From Podospora comata (taxonomy: Eukaryota; Ascomycota; Sordariomycetes; Sordariales; Podosporaceae): a DNA stretch of 64,000 bases. Below are positions 1 through 11,451 of this stretch, one piece after another. The position numbers and the translations under genes are program-made. The stretch is taken from contig CP071499.1 in NCBI GenBank assembly GCA_017354895.1, forward strand, positions 3,162,001 through 3,226,000, given 5' to 3'. Every line of letters starts with the position of its first letter. The first letter of the stretch is position 1. A model generated the notes under the pieces. It saw only the letters and a program-made list of their open reading frames with translations. It was not told where the DNA came from and searched no databases.

Positions 1-548
1 ATATGCCTCCAGACACGCTGCGCGTCACTTACCGAGTGTGCGCTGAGCTCCAAGGTCATGCCTTTTGTTGGGTTCTGGTGTTCCACGAGTGCGTCTTTTC
101 TCTTCCACCGAGACAGAATATCCAGTAATTGAATGAGAGCCCTAGTGAATGTCGCGTTGTTGTTTTCCTGGGTAGTTGAGTCTTCGTCCTTCTGGCAGAC
201 ATCGCATCCCTAAGTTGGCAGGAGCACACGCAACCAGAGGTAGCGAGTGCAGCCCAATCTGTAAATGCGTCGGCCAGATACAAGCCGGCCAAAGTCGGGG
301 AGGTCGTGCTGTGAGAGCGCCAGGTGGAGGAAGTTGATGGCTTCAAAGAAGTGTTGAAACTCTCTGTTAACAGCAGCGTATTTAGAACGATCCTTTGCAG
401 GCTTGATGATTTGCCAGCCGGGTGATTGGATGGATCCCACTGCTATCGGTTTCGATGGGGTGATTTAGTGAAGCCATCTCAGCACAAGTTGACGTATTTC
501 TGCTGGTAACCGGGCCCAGTAGGACCATACGCATATGGAGGAGGACAT
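1..548 (-). pseudogene. F-box protein gene remnant, two in-frame stops, cut by window edge
   Basis: Read on the minus strand from an ATG at 548, one frame gives an F-box start (RLPAEIRQLVLRWLH), then a segment with YAAVNREFQHFFE, then DFGRLVSGRR, YLWLRVLLP, GCDVCQKDED, and FTRALIQLLDILSRWK ending in TLELSAHS before a GTAAGT donor at 32. This order matches a large family of filamentous-fungal F-box proteins (substrate adaptors of SCF ubiquitin ligases) that carry a CxxC pair and an LTLELSAHSPSD-type motif. The frame is interrupted by TAA at 467-465 and TAG at 212-210. Neither stop can be removed by a simple in-frame intron without losing conserved sequence. The downstream exon or exons lie beyond base 1. 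The first stop is compatible with CAA to TAA, a CpA to TpA change. It could still be an expressed truncated gene or contain sequencing errors. Confidence 0.6.
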
Positions 549-1407
549 GGTATACTCGCAAGCCTTAATCTTTTGGCAGGTCAAGGTATGTTTCGGGCTG
601 CAGAGTCGGATGTTAAATTGAAAGGGAATTTACGGTAAATCGGAGGCGGTGTACGAAGTCCTGACAAAATACAGTTTGGCTGACCAGAGCGGTTGGGTGC
701 GAATTTTGTGTTGGCTATGCCGACCATGTGGCTTGCTCTGCCATAACTTGTATTCTCGCGTTCGAGCGTCAAAACTGCCTAAGAAGATGTTTGCGTTCTA
801 CTAGCCACAACCGCTGCCCTCTTTGCCTCATGACATCTCGAGCAGCACCAACAACAAGCCCTGATACCCTCGCCTACTGCTACTACTCAAGCCTCAAGCC
901 TATATTGCATGTTGATATTGGCTGTCCCCAGAGCATAATGGTTTTGTACGGTGCTGAATGCTCTCTTTAATGAGTGTAGACGTTGTTAAACCGGGCTCAA
1001 AAGCCGAAAGGCATCCAAGGGAGGCTTTCCACGGCTTGGACGGTGCCAATATCTCAAAAGGCCTCACTACAATGAGAGCAGACACTATTAAACCCATATG
1101 GTGTGTAAGGGTGCTGGTGTTGATGAGGTTGTTGTAGATGAAAGATCATGGTGGTGAAACACATCCCAATAAACCATCGAACAGTAGTAGAATGCTTTCT
1201 CTTTATTCCCATCTCCCATTAATCCAAACAAAAATGCAAAAATGCGACGACGCCCATGCCTACCCACCCTCAACACATAAGACAGGCCTTGCGAAAATGT
1301 AACACTACAAGTACACGAATAAACTTTCAATATTCCGACGAGCTGCCGCCTTTTCGAGCACGTCCGTTATATCTGTTCTAAAGAACATCGTCTGTTGCTG
1401 TTGTTGG

Positions 1408-1490
<83 letters not shown>

Positions 1491-1615
1491 TTGTTGTTGT
1501 CCTTTTACCCCACCTCCCCCTTTCATCACCATCCTTCTTCCCTACTTCATGTCCACATTATATACCACCTTCCCTTCCTCATTACTCCGGGCCCCCCCTA
1601 CCCAAAAGAGATCAT
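549..1615. other. Non-coding stretch between F-box remnant and PTM1-like gene
   Basis: No reading frame here resembles a protein family. It holds the 3' flank of the PTM1-like gene and a long TGT/AAC trinucleotide run. The long Leu and Gln frames are translations of that run. Confidence 0.6.
1395..1500. repeat. (TGT)n microsatellite, about 100 bp
   Basis: An almost pure run of TGT/GTT units. On the transcript strand of the PTM1-like gene, whose stop codon is at 1616, it reads as AAC/ACA and lies about 120 bp past the stop, so it probably falls in the 3' UTR. Confidence 0.9.
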
Positions 1616-3458
1616 CTATTTCCTCCCCCTCACCAACTTAGCCTCCTCCTCACTATCATCATCCTCATCATCACTCGAAAACTTATCCCCATCCTCCCCA
1701 ACCGCAAAAATCGTCTCCCCATCAAACGAGTCCCTCTCCGGACTGGCCTTCCTCTGCTGCTGCTGCTGCCCCTGCCCAGAAGACGAAGAAGCAACCCCAC
1801 TCTGCTGAGGTGGATGCAACACACCACCAGCCACACTCGCCCCAGCAAACCCTCTCTCCTGCTGCTGCTGGTTCTTCCCAATCCTCTGCTCCTCATCCTC
1901 ATCATCGCTCTCATCCGGATTCCCAATATCAAGATTGGCAATCTCAAACGTCCCGTCGTCCTCCTGCGCAATCTCGTCACTCATGGCGAAGCGCTTGTTG
2001 TTCGCCGTCGGCCTCCAGACATAGGCGATCCAGGCCACGTCGGCAAAGTAAACAATATTAAGCCAGCCGTCGAGAATGAACCACCTGCTCTTCCAGTGGA
2101 AGGGCACAAAATCCGGGTCGCTGGCCGAGGCAAAGGTGAAGGAGTTGAAGAAGAAGAAGGCAAAGATGACAATGATGGAGATCAGTATGCCCCACCACAG
2201 CTTCTTGTACATGGTCTCCTTGACGTGCTGCTTGCGCTCGCGGAGGTCCTTGAGGGTGAAGTTGAGCGAGTTGAGGGTCCAGACGTAGAAGGCTGTGAGA
2301 GTGCCGGCCAGGGGGAAGACAATCAGGAGTACGAAGGGGCCTAATTGGGTTAGCTTGTGAGCTTCGACAAAGGGGTAGGACTCCTGGCTTACCGGCGTTA
2401 TCGGGTGTTATGACTAAACTTGTCACCGCATAGACAATGCCAAAGACAAAATGCGCAATGGCGAGCCAGCGGACATAGATCATGGTCTTGCCGAGTGTGG
2501 GCTTGACGACACCATAACCCATGCAGACGATCAGGAGCAGAAAGAACGAAAACGAGTTGCGCGCAGCGTTCAAGACGGCAACCACGACCAGCAAGATCTT
2601 GGACCCAAGATTTGACCCATGTCTGTTGAGGTAGTCTAGGTCTCGTTAGTGAAACAGTCCACCAGCAACATCATGACATGCTCACCATAGAATCCCCATG
2701 TCATCAACATCTCCACGACGAGGAAGATGAGGATTGCTGTAATATAGTTCTGCACAGCCAAGATATCAGTGCGATGCTGATAGTAGAGAAAGCCCCAGTA
2801 CACCAACACCAGCGCATAGAGGATCGTTATTCCTCCATAAAACGGCAGCTTCGGGATCTGTGTGGCCGGGAGCTCTCCATATGCGTTTCTAAACTCCACG
2901 ATAGCCTCGTAATCATTGTCGGTAAACTGATCGGTAATGACGCAGTAGTAACCAGTCTTGGTGATAGGGTAGTTGATCAGGCTCGCTTTCTTGAGGTGGA
3001 CGGCCTTGGTGAGGATCAAGTTTTCGGACTTTTCGGTAGCGTTTGGCGCGAGAATGAATTCACCCAGCTGGGCCTCCTTGCAGTATCCCATCTCGACATC
3101 CTTCGGCCGGCAGATGGCTTCCCTACCGCCACCCTCTTGTCCCACGCCGATGTAGTCTGTGTCCTTCCATTCCACAATCAGGAGACTGGTGATCGGATCA
3201 GGTCCCGAGTCCTTGCCGACGTCGGTGAACTTGACGAGGATAAAGGGGTCGACGGGGCCGCCCCAGGCTTGCTTATCGTACATGCCGGCACATCGTTGCC
3301 TGTTTTCGTCTGTCTGGTCCTGTTATTCCGGCGCATTGTTAGCTCATGGCTAGAGAACAAAGCTGGCAGAGCACAGTGCTCACCAATGCGATCTCCAACG
3401 CCTTGGCAGTCCATGCGGACGACGCCAGTAGGAATAAAGTGGATGCCCAACCCCTCAT
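1616..3458 (-). CDS. PTM1-like seven-transmembrane protein (lung 7-TM receptor / GOST family)
   Basis: Four exons: 3458-3384, 3319-2686, 2635-2393 and 2340-1616, giving 558 aa. Exon 1 encodes a signal peptide (MRGWASTLFLLASSAWTAKA). The lumenal region follows, with the RCAGMYDKQAWGG start typical of the family, conserved cysteines, and a YCVITDQ segment. Then come seven hydrophobic helices spread over exons 2-4 (first at YGGITILYALVLVYWGFLYY), including GYGVVKPTLG, a conserved family motif. The cytosolic tail is acidic and Gln-rich. Yeast Ptm1 and its relatives are Golgi or endosomal membrane proteins of poorly known trafficking function. The short exon 1 start was chosen because it supplies the signal peptide in phase. 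The gene is divergent from CYP8, with about 560 bp between the start codons. Confidence 0.88.
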
Positions 3459-4016
3459 GGTGGGTGGTGATGTCGTGTGTGTCTGGCTGTCGTCGAATGT
3501 CGGTTCGGGTTGATGTTAGACAGCGAGCGTACGTGTCCCGATGTGGTCTAGAAAGTTGAAGCGGCGAATTGCACCATGGATTCGACCGTCTCGCGCTTCA
3601 GTGTCTGGTGGCTGCTTTCGTCGGGTGAGACTTGAGTTTCGTCTTGATAAGAAAAAAAGAGGTCGATTTTCAAAAAGTTTAAGATGCAGGTCAGGTTGAA
3701 GTTGGAGATGGGCTGCTACTGCACCGATCACTGTCTGGGGTGCGCTGGTCGACGTTGCGCAAGCTCCCTGCTCCAACGGGCACCCACTGTATGAAACGCA
3801 GCTGGAGCCAATCAGCACACTGTGCCGTCATCGCCAACTGCGAGCTGAGCCCCTGGCCCCCTGTCAGATTTAGTTAGTGAATTGCCAGCCGATAAGATAA
3901 GAGGTGTGCCTGACAACCTTCTGGAAATCAACAATCGTTTTGTTTGCTCCCGTCCCGCCATCTCTACGTCACACCCCAATCACCAGTGACCACCCCCAAC
4001 CAAACCTGTCGCAAAG
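3459..4016. promoter_or_regulatory. Shared divergent promoter region of PTM1-like gene and CYP8
   Basis: A gap of 558 bp between two start codons pointing apart. No other gene is visible. It must contain both promoters and leaders; I cannot name individual factor sites with confidence. Confidence 0.5.
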
Positions 4017-5771
4017 ATGGGTAAAGGAACGGACAAGCTATATATCACCCATTCCGAGTGGTCATCCGCCGATGCCTACGGCGCCAGTGTCGGCGCAAAT
4101 GCAGGATCACGCGCGCAACGAACTGGAGCGCATGCGAGCTTCAAGCGCCTTCCCTTCAACTTTTGCGCCGCCAGTCTCCAACCCTTCAAGAACCCAGTTT
4201 GCACCGCCGACGGCACCATCTTCGACGTCGAAGTCATCAGCGCCTGGCTCGAAAAGAAAGGAACGAACCCCGTCGACGGCAAACCACTCTCCGCCAAGGA
4301 CCTGATCAAGCTCAACTTTGCGCGCAACGCCGACAGCAACGACAGCAACGATCGCAATGGCATCCCCACCGACGGCAAAGGCGACTTTATCGACCCCGTC
4401 ACCTTCAAGGTCTTCACCGACAACACCCACATCGTTGCGATCCGCCACGGCAACTACGCCAACGTTTTTGCGTGGGAAACCGTCGAGCGGATGAACATCA
4501 AGCCCAAAATGTGGCGCGACCTCGTCGACGACGCCGAGTTCGGTCGCAAAGACATCATCACCTTGCAAGACCCCCAAAACGCCGCCAGCCGTGACCTCAG
4601 CCAGTTTAAACATATTCAAGACGGCGAGGACGCCACACTCACCCCAGAACAAGCCGAAACCCGCAATGAAAGCGGCATCAACATCGACGCCCTGGGAAGA
4701 ATAGGGGATAAAGTCCTCCGCGCAAAAGAAGCCGTCGCCCGCGCCCGTGAGGCTCGCCAGTCGGCATCAGACATCAACCAATCCGCCTCTTCCAAAACCC
4801 TCACCAAATCTTCTTCCTCCACCACCACCCCGCGCCAATCCCTCATCCAAGAAAAACAAAAACCCTCCAACTCGGCAATCTACACCACCGGCGCCGCCGC
4901 CGCCTCCTTCACCTCCACCGGCCTCACCCCTTCCACTTCCGGCTCGCTAGCCCTCCTCTCAGAAGAAGAATACCTCCTCAAACCCCGCCGCCTCTCCAAC
5001 AGTAAACACCCCGCCTACGTCCGTATTTCCACCACCTTGGGGGACCTAACCCTAGAACTCCTCCCCGAATTCGCCCCCAAAGCCGTCTGGAACTTTTTGC
5101 GCTTATCCCAGAAAGGATACTACAATAACACCCTTTTTCATAGAAACATCAAAAATTTCATGATCCAGGGTGGTGATCCCACTGGTACGGGGAGAGGTGG
5201 GACGAGTATATGGAAGAAGACGTTTAATGACGAGCTGGAGGGTCCATTGAAGCATGATAAACGCGGGGTGGTGAGCATGGCGAATAAGGGGAAGAACACG
5301 AACAGCAGTCAGTTTTTTATCACGTATCGGGAGGCGAGGCATTTGGACAGGAAGCACACCGTTTTTGGGAGGGTGGTTGATTCGGAGGGGACACTAGCAA
5401 AAATGGAGGGGGCGAGGGTGGGGGGGGATAGTAGGCCTTTGGAGGAGATCAAGATCAAGGAGGTGGTGATATTGGTGGATTGTTTTGAGGAGTTTTTGAG
5501 GGAGAAAGGGGAGAAGGAGAGGGAGGAGGAGAAGAAGAAGGAGGTGGAGAGGAAGGGGGGGACGGAGGATGATAGGACTACTTGGACGGGGAAGAGGTTG
5601 AGGGGGGAGGAGGGGGGGGGTGGGAAGGGGGGGGTGGGGAAGTATTTGAAGGAGGTGAAGGGACAGAGACAAGAGGGGGAGGGGGAAGGGGAGACGGATA
5701 CTTGGGAGGAACCGGTGAAGAAGAAGACGAGGGTGGGGGGAGGGGGGTTTGGGAATTTTGATGGGTGGTGA
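4017..5771 (+). CDS. cyp8: Peptidyl-prolyl cis-trans isomerase-like 2, U-box plus cyclophilin
   Basis: A single exon of 584 aa beginning MGKGTDKLYITHSEW, the usual PPIL2/Cyp60 start. The U-box lies at about residues 38-105 (FNFCAASLQPFKNPVCT, GTIFDVEVISAWLEKKGTNPVDGKPL). A Ser/Thr-rich linker follows, then a cyclophilin domain at about 330-495 with FHRNIKNFMIQGGDPTGTG, NTNSSQFFIT and HLDRKHTVFG. The position equal to the CypA active-site Trp is His, as in other PPIL2 proteins. The tail is Lys/Glu and Gly rich. Family members act in the nucleus as U-box ubiquitin ligases linked to spliceosomes. The 5' half uses C-ending codons and, from about 5130, the 3' half is extremely G-rich. It converges on the Zn2Cys6 gene with 290 bp between the stops. 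Confidence 0.92.
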   Translation: MGKGTDKLYITHSEWSSADAYGASVGANAGSRAQRTGAHASFKRLPFNFCAASLQPFKNPVCTADGTIFDVEVISAWLEKKGTNPVDGKPLSAKDLIKLNFARNADSNDSNDRNGIPTDGKGDFIDPVTFKVFTDNTHIVAIRHGNYANVFAWETVERMNIKPKMWRDLVDDAEFGRKDIITLQDPQNAASRDLSQFKHIQDGEDATLTPEQAETRNESGINIDALGRIGDKVLRAKEAVARAREARQSASDINQSASSKTLTKSSSSTTTPRQSLIQEKQKPSNSAIYTTGAAAASFTSTGLTPSTSGSLALLSEEEYLLKPRRLSNSKHPAYVRISTTLGDLTLELLPEFAPKAVWNFLRLSQKGYYNNTLFHRNIKNFMIQGGDPTGTGRGGTSIWKKTFNDELEGPLKHDKRGVVSMANKGKNTNSSQFFITYREARHLDRKHTVFGRVVDSEGTLAKMEGARVGGDSRPLEEIKIKEVVILVDCFEEFLREKGEKEREEEKKKEVERKGGTEDDRTTWTGKRLRGEEGGGGKGGVGKYLKEVKGQRQEGEGEGETDTWEEPVKKKTRVGGGGFGNFDGW

Positions 5772-6061
5772 TTATGGGTGGAAAAAGCATTATTGGCGTT
5801 TGGGGGTTACCTGAACAATGCGAATGATTCATGTGTATATGTTGGCAGGAAAAGCGGCAATAAAAATAAAAATTTCGGCACACTGCAAGAAGTGGCTTTT
5901 GTGATAAATCTTTCGAGATTTCATGACTTCAGGTCATCATCACATCTGCCTTTCTCATCAGCGGCAGCGGCCATAATAATATACAAAAAAAAAACAACAA
6001 CAAAATGTACAAGAATTTCACATAGTCTGGTATCATTCATCATTTTTTCCCCTTCCATTCT

Positions 6062-8236
6062 TCAAACCCAAACCAAATCCCCCCCCCCAACCCCCACCCC
6101 AAAATCATCCCCCATATACTCCATCGGCACCTGCAACGGCGACAACCCCAATCCATACAACCCCCCTCCATTCCCCCACCCATCATGCGATAGCATATCC
6201 GGCGACAACAACAGCCCATCTCCCCCCATTGTCTGCTCCAAAGTAGGATCAATCCAGTCCACCCCGCCAACACCCCCCTCATCAGCAATAAGATTAGCCA
6301 GCGCATCCGCCTGCTTGATCCCCGTCTCCATCGTCACCATTCTCAGTCTTCCCACAACCCAGTGTTTCATTTCTTCGGTGCAAGCAGTGCTCATCCCCAC
6401 AAGATACAACGGCCAGACGACGGTGCTGGTTGCTGAGACGAGGAGCATGTACCGCTCTGCTTCGTCGTCTTCGTCGCGGGCTTTTGTCACGTCGAGGATT
6501 GTCAGGCCGGCGAGGTGACGGCGGGGTTCGGAAGGGCTGGTGGAGTCGCACGATCGAGAGGAAGGCGAGGTTGGTGGGCTGGGGGTCTCGCGGACCTCGA
6601 CGGTGGCGATGCGGGCGGAGGTGTCGTCTTCGTCTTGGGAGCCGATGGAGCCGTCTACTGGGTCCATTAGTCCTAGGTGTTGGGGGACCGAGGCGCAGAT
6701 ATCGTAGACGAGGCGTTTGAGTTTCCGGCGGGCGTGGTTGTACTCTTCGATGTAGCGGCTCGAATTGAGACGTGGGTTGAAAGAGGAAAAGTCCTCGGAT
6801 ATTTGAGACAGAATGGTCTCCAGTATCAGAACGCGGGTGGTCCGGATGCAATTCCAGATGTTGGCGTGGTGGAGGGAGGGGTATAGGTGGCAGTAGCCCT
6901 CGAAGACGGCGTCGTGGTGCTGGGTTACCTTGAACTGACGGTATCGCCATGACGGGGCCATGTTGTCTGTCACTTTTTCGAGGTCGTTCTCGATAGAGAG
7001 GATTTGCTCGACAATGATCTCTGGATCGGTAAGGACATGATTCTTGATATCGTGACGGAGTTGAAGAACCCGCCACACCAGGGGCATGAGGTGTCTGGTA
7101 GGGTTCCCAGGCTCCAGAGTCTTGGCCATCTCATGCCAGAGCTCCTTCAAGTGTGGTGGCATAGGCATATCTTTCATTGCGCAGCTGATCACAACTCTTT
7201 GGCAGAGCATCGAAAACATTCGTCTTCCGGCTCGGGTCTGGAACTGGGCTGGTCCTCGTATTCTAGCCAAGGCGGCAGCACCGTTGACATGCTCCTGGAA
7301 AGCAGTGACTGTTCGTGCTCGCGCTGGGCTCTCGGCCATCATTTCAAAGACACCGAGGATCAAGATGGAAAGCATGGTGCTGTCCTTGACCGCCTCTGCC
7401 GGATCTTTCAACGCATCCTTGGTCAGTCCCAACGCTACCCCGTACGACTTCCTCGCAGCATCCATCAGATCGTTCCTCCGTTGTAAACTAGCCATGCCCA
7501 TCAGTCCCACCGCTGTCAAGCTGGCGAGGACAGAGTCGACCTGCCGCTCCCGCTTGGTCCGGGAGGGCTTCCAGACTTCTCGGACAAAGTCGAATTTCTG
7601 GTGACAGGCCGTTTCGTGTGCTGTCACAAATCTTGAAAAGAAGAAGGCAAAGCCGTGTTCCTGGCATACCGCCGGAATGTTGTAGAGTGCCATGGCGGGA
7701 GGTGTTGTTGGCCAGCTTCCCGACTCTGGTGACATCAGTAGGCTGTCGTCGAATCCCCATGCATCCGAATCTGCGGGACTGGTTGGGGCTGGCGTGGCGG
7801 GAACTACTATCGTTACCGATGGCTTTCCCCGAGGTTCTGGTGTGACCGACAACCTCCCCTCGGATCCAGACGGTGTTGATGGCTCGACGATCAGATTCCC
7901 CTTCTTGCGGGCCCTCGCCTTGGCCTTCTTGATGACGTGGGAGCTCTCATCGCGGAACATGAGATCCACTAGATTTCGATAGCCAGGGCATGTCTGATGC
8001 CTCTTTTCGCACTGGCCGCATCCTGGTGCTCTCTGATCACACTGGGCGCTATGTTAGCCAGGACGGTGGCTTGATAGTGGGGGCAGAAGATGGAGTCGCG
8101 GTGGATTGTCTGCTGATTATACGAGCACCCTTGAGTGGGATCGGTGGCAAATAGGCTGAATGAAATGGCTACTCACGCGAATCTTTCGATCACGACAGTT
8201 GGAGCATCCTTTACTTGGCTTCCCACAATAGACCAT
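6062..8236 (-). CDS. Zn2Cys6 fungal transcription factor
   Basis: Two exons, 8236-8177 and 8041-6062, giving 679 aa. The intron splits the zinc cluster. Exon 1 gives MVYCGKPSKGCSNCRDRKIR and exon 2 continues CDQRAPGCGQCEKRHQTC, so the six cysteines are spaced C-x2-C-x6-C-x6-C-x2-C-x6-C (residues 11, 14, 21, 28, 31, 38). This is a canonical binuclear cluster at the N-terminus. Basic linker residues (IKKAKARARKK) follow. The rest resembles the Fungal_trans_2 type regulatory domain (LYNIPAVCQEHGFAFFFSRFV, SMLSILILGVFEMMAE-like helices). It is a nuclear DNA-binding regulator whose targets cannot be told from sequence. The neighbours do not form a biosynthetic cluster. The CAG acceptor directly before the TGT codon was chosen because it keeps the frame and the cysteine spacing. 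Confidence 0.88.
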
Positions 8237-9621
8237 TTTGAAGATTGGAACTGGCTGGTTGATGCCAAACACGGTACAAGACCCGGGTTGAACACAACGC
8301 GTCTGACGGCACAGTCTCACTCGCCGGTGGCATCGACCAAAGAGCCTCAAATTAGCTCCCGAGCTGGGGTCGGTCGTCCGTCTCAGTGGCCGTCTGCTAT
8401 GGCTGCTCACCGGGCGGGAGCTGGCGCTATCCGGAAGGAGGCACAAGGCAGTCGTTGAGGATATCGAATGAGAACGAGAATGCTGCGTTTGAGTGGCGGC
8501 CGAGGTGTGGGGAGAATGCCTAGGAAGGAGCCTGTCCGGCTGAGGTCTTATAATAAGCAGAGTTGGGATGTGGAGGATGGAGGAGGTGCACAGGAGGCCG
8601 CAGGTTCAAGTCCGGGGCGGTTGAGGTTGACCAGAGTTGTATCGTGTCTCCCGCGGAACCCTTGAGTCAATTCCTCGGTTCATGGGTTGAGTTTCATAGG
8701 GCTATGGGCTGTAACTGGCTGCGAATGTGATGAAGATGGAGAAAACGCCAAGCAGCCCCCGCTGCCCACGACATGATATTGCCCACACAGCCCCTGACAG
8801 CGGCACCACAGCCTCTAGTTAGACGGGTACCTTGGCGCTCGGGGCAACTGGGCGTGTTGCTGTCGTGAAGCGAGACCTTCACCATGTGTTTGAACCCTCG
8901 ATTCTCGACGGTGTTGTCACCATCTAACCATTGGCCGGTGCTGGTGTGGAGCAGAGACGAAGACGACAGGGGTCTTTCCTAGTTGGGACACCTGTGCGAA
9001 GGCTTTCTCCCAGCAGAAGGGGACATGATCAGGCTTGGCGGCGCTCCCAGACGAGACCGGGGTTCGAAGCTTAAAAAGGTCCCCGCGAGATCTGATTCGT
9101 CAACGAGATCACCTCAAGCGAGAAGGGGAAGAGCTCGCTATGGGTGGCATGGCGCCCATGGCTGGCGATGGCTGCATGCTGGGTCTGGAGAGCCCTTCTA
9201 GAAACATTCTCTCGCCGGCGTGGCTGCTCACTTATGTGCCGCCAAGTGCGGAATACGGGATGGAAAATGTCGAGAGTGTGCGGAATTGCCAGTCCGGAAG
9301 ACGTTTCGGGGCGTTTGAGATGCTGTGATGCCGTCACCGCCCATACTTAAACGACGTCGAGCTAGCTAGCGAGGGGGTGGATACGGCTGCCTCTGCCTAG
9401 ACAAAGCGTCGACACGTACCATGGCACGATGCTGTTCTATATTATGACTGATTCGCCGGATGGAAGGGCATATGACTGGCAGACTTGTCTTGACACGGTA
9501 TATCGAGGATCATCGTTGTTGAAGACATCTTCAGGACCGAACGGGGAGTTGTGTTCGGTCAGCATGTGACATTGGTCCCCCCACGAACGTCATTGAGCAC
9601 CGGGCACCGGATGGATATGCT

Positions 9622-9651
9622 CTGTGTGTGTGTGTATGTGTGTGTGTGTGT
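9622..9651. repeat. (GT)n microsatellite
   Basis: About 30 bp of alternating GT with one GTAT interruption. Confidence 0.85.
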
Positions 9652-9806
9652 AGCAACTGCAGACGCCCGAAGGCAGGTCGGTCTTTGGCGAATAGCGTCT
9701 CGGTGTAACGTCCCAAAGATGGAATCATCTTGAGGCGAGAGACTTTCTCGCATCAGAGGTTGTAAGTGGCCGAATCTGGACAAAATATCCAAGAGGCGCA
9801 GAAGGG

Positions 9807-9830
9807 CTTCCCTTCCCTTCCCTTCCCTTC
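9807..9830. repeat. (CTTCC)n pentanucleotide repeat
   Basis: Between four and five copies of CTTCC in tandem. Confidence 0.85.
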
Positions 9831-11451
9831 ACCAGATGTCAAATCACGCAGATCCTCCAGATGGCGCTAACCCGCACACAGCCCTACACTAGACTCCATT
9901 AGGCAAAGCTGGGGGAAAAGCCCATGCATTGACCACTTCTTACAACAATTAAACATAGCCCCTTGCCAGAGCATCATCACGATTCCACGAAGCTTATGGC
10001 TGCAAAACGCCATGCAGGGACCGGCAGATGTCAGTTCTGGCCTTCCTATTCTGTCGAGTATTTCGAACACAACCCCAGGCAGAGGCTTAACACCATGCAT
10101 CTGTAGCTCAAGTTATTACGAGCGCGCAAATTAGGGGATGGATGCGGCATAAGATGGATGGAGATTATACTCATGGGGCAGTATATGGGATTCCCGACAG
10201 TCAGGAGAGTTGTCGGGCCGCTGTGCTATTGGTAAGCTGTGGAACTTTCTCTACCACTGCCGGCGCTTGTGAGGAAGTGGCACTTGTGGCTGTGTTTCAA
10301 TATTTTGTCGACACATTGGCGTCTAGCATCTTGAATCACACTGCGGCATTGTGGCTTCTTGTAGTCATGTGTCGCATATGTCGGCAGTCAGAGTCGATTG
10401 TTTTGAAGCCAGTAGACTGTATGTAGAACAGTGGTTGATGAGTGTAGGATGAAGATCAGTGATCAATCAGTGTTTGCGTGGGGTCCAATGATGTTCTTGG
10501 CATTATCGGGCCGAACCCGGATCCCAGATCGGTTCGGGACCCGTTTCCCCCACTTCGGATGAACCCCACTACCCACCTAACCCCTTCTGTCCAATGAGAC
10601 AATTTCGATTGACTTGCTGTACTGCACAGTAAAGTACCACAACCACCACAGCTCTCGATTGTCCAACATGAACTCATAGGCCAGGATACGCGAAAATTGC
10701 GATATCAAAAATAAGGCTGATCGTCACACGAATCCATATTCAAGATCTTGCTCTTACAACCTCTTGATCGGGGCGGCTTACCCCGCCCGAGCTTATCCTT
10801 GAGTTCCTGGGGCTTTGAGGCTCCTAGGCACACCGCAGACAAGGCTGCGGGCTATACCTACCAACCACAACCAACAACGCCCATCATATGAGCACCGGTA
10901 GTGGGACGTTGGATCTTTGAATCAAACACCTGAAATCTTCATCGGCTCACAGTAGCTACCTTACGTTTGGGGGATACCCTCCAAGCTGGGCACTTGGGCA
11001 AAATGCTGCATTCGTGTTCGTCATCGACTTACCCATGAGCCTTCTTGCTGATGGACATCAAATACTCCGTACAGTGATTGTCACACGTCCAGTCACGCAG
11101 CAAAAGAGCTGCCATCATCTCTGCCCGATTGGCCAAGCCAGCAACCCGCATCAATATTATCGCAGGCCGACGAATCAGCCTGGTAGGGTGAGGCAGCAAC
11201 AAGGCCCCCTCAGGCGTTACACCGATCTTTCCACGGACGTCATTCATGAAAACCTCGTTTACTCCTGAAGGCTTCTGAATTTACTTTCAAATACAAACAT
11301 TGCGGAGAACCATGAAGAAGGTAATGAATATGATGCAGAGAAAGGGACAGCGGTGTAGTCCACGAGTGGAAGAAGTTGAGGGTAGTAGGCCGATTCTACG
11401 TCCCCTACAACCCTTTGCTCAGCTTGCACCAGCCTCATATATCCTCACCCT

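Larger units (their letters stand above)
8237..11451. other. 3.2 kb stretch without a recognisable gene
   Basis: Lies between the divergent starts of the Zn2Cys6 and HET genes. Open frames are short and do not look like any protein family. It contains a GT run near 9.6 kb, a CCCTT run near 9.8 kb, and a GC-rich imperfect palindrome near 10765-10790 (GGGGCGG, CTTAC, CCCGCCC). A B-box-like string at about 8601-8613 lacks a matching tRNA fold. Confidence 0.55.

Noticed and set aside
1305-1808. Poly-Gln and poly-Leu open frames on both strands
   Set aside because: They are translations of the TGT repeat and of the acidic tail of the PTM1-like gene in other frames.
8595-8630. Possible tRNA gene (GGTTCAAGTCC, B-box-like)
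   Set aside because: No matching A box, acceptor stem or cloverleaf could be drawn around it.
10142-10426. 94-codon open frame on the plus strand
   Set aside because: No family resemblance, no plausible introns, composition like surrounding non-coding DNA.
10765-10790. GC-rich imperfect palindrome as a transposon end
   Set aside because: No second matching terminal repeat or target-site duplication could be found in the window by eye.
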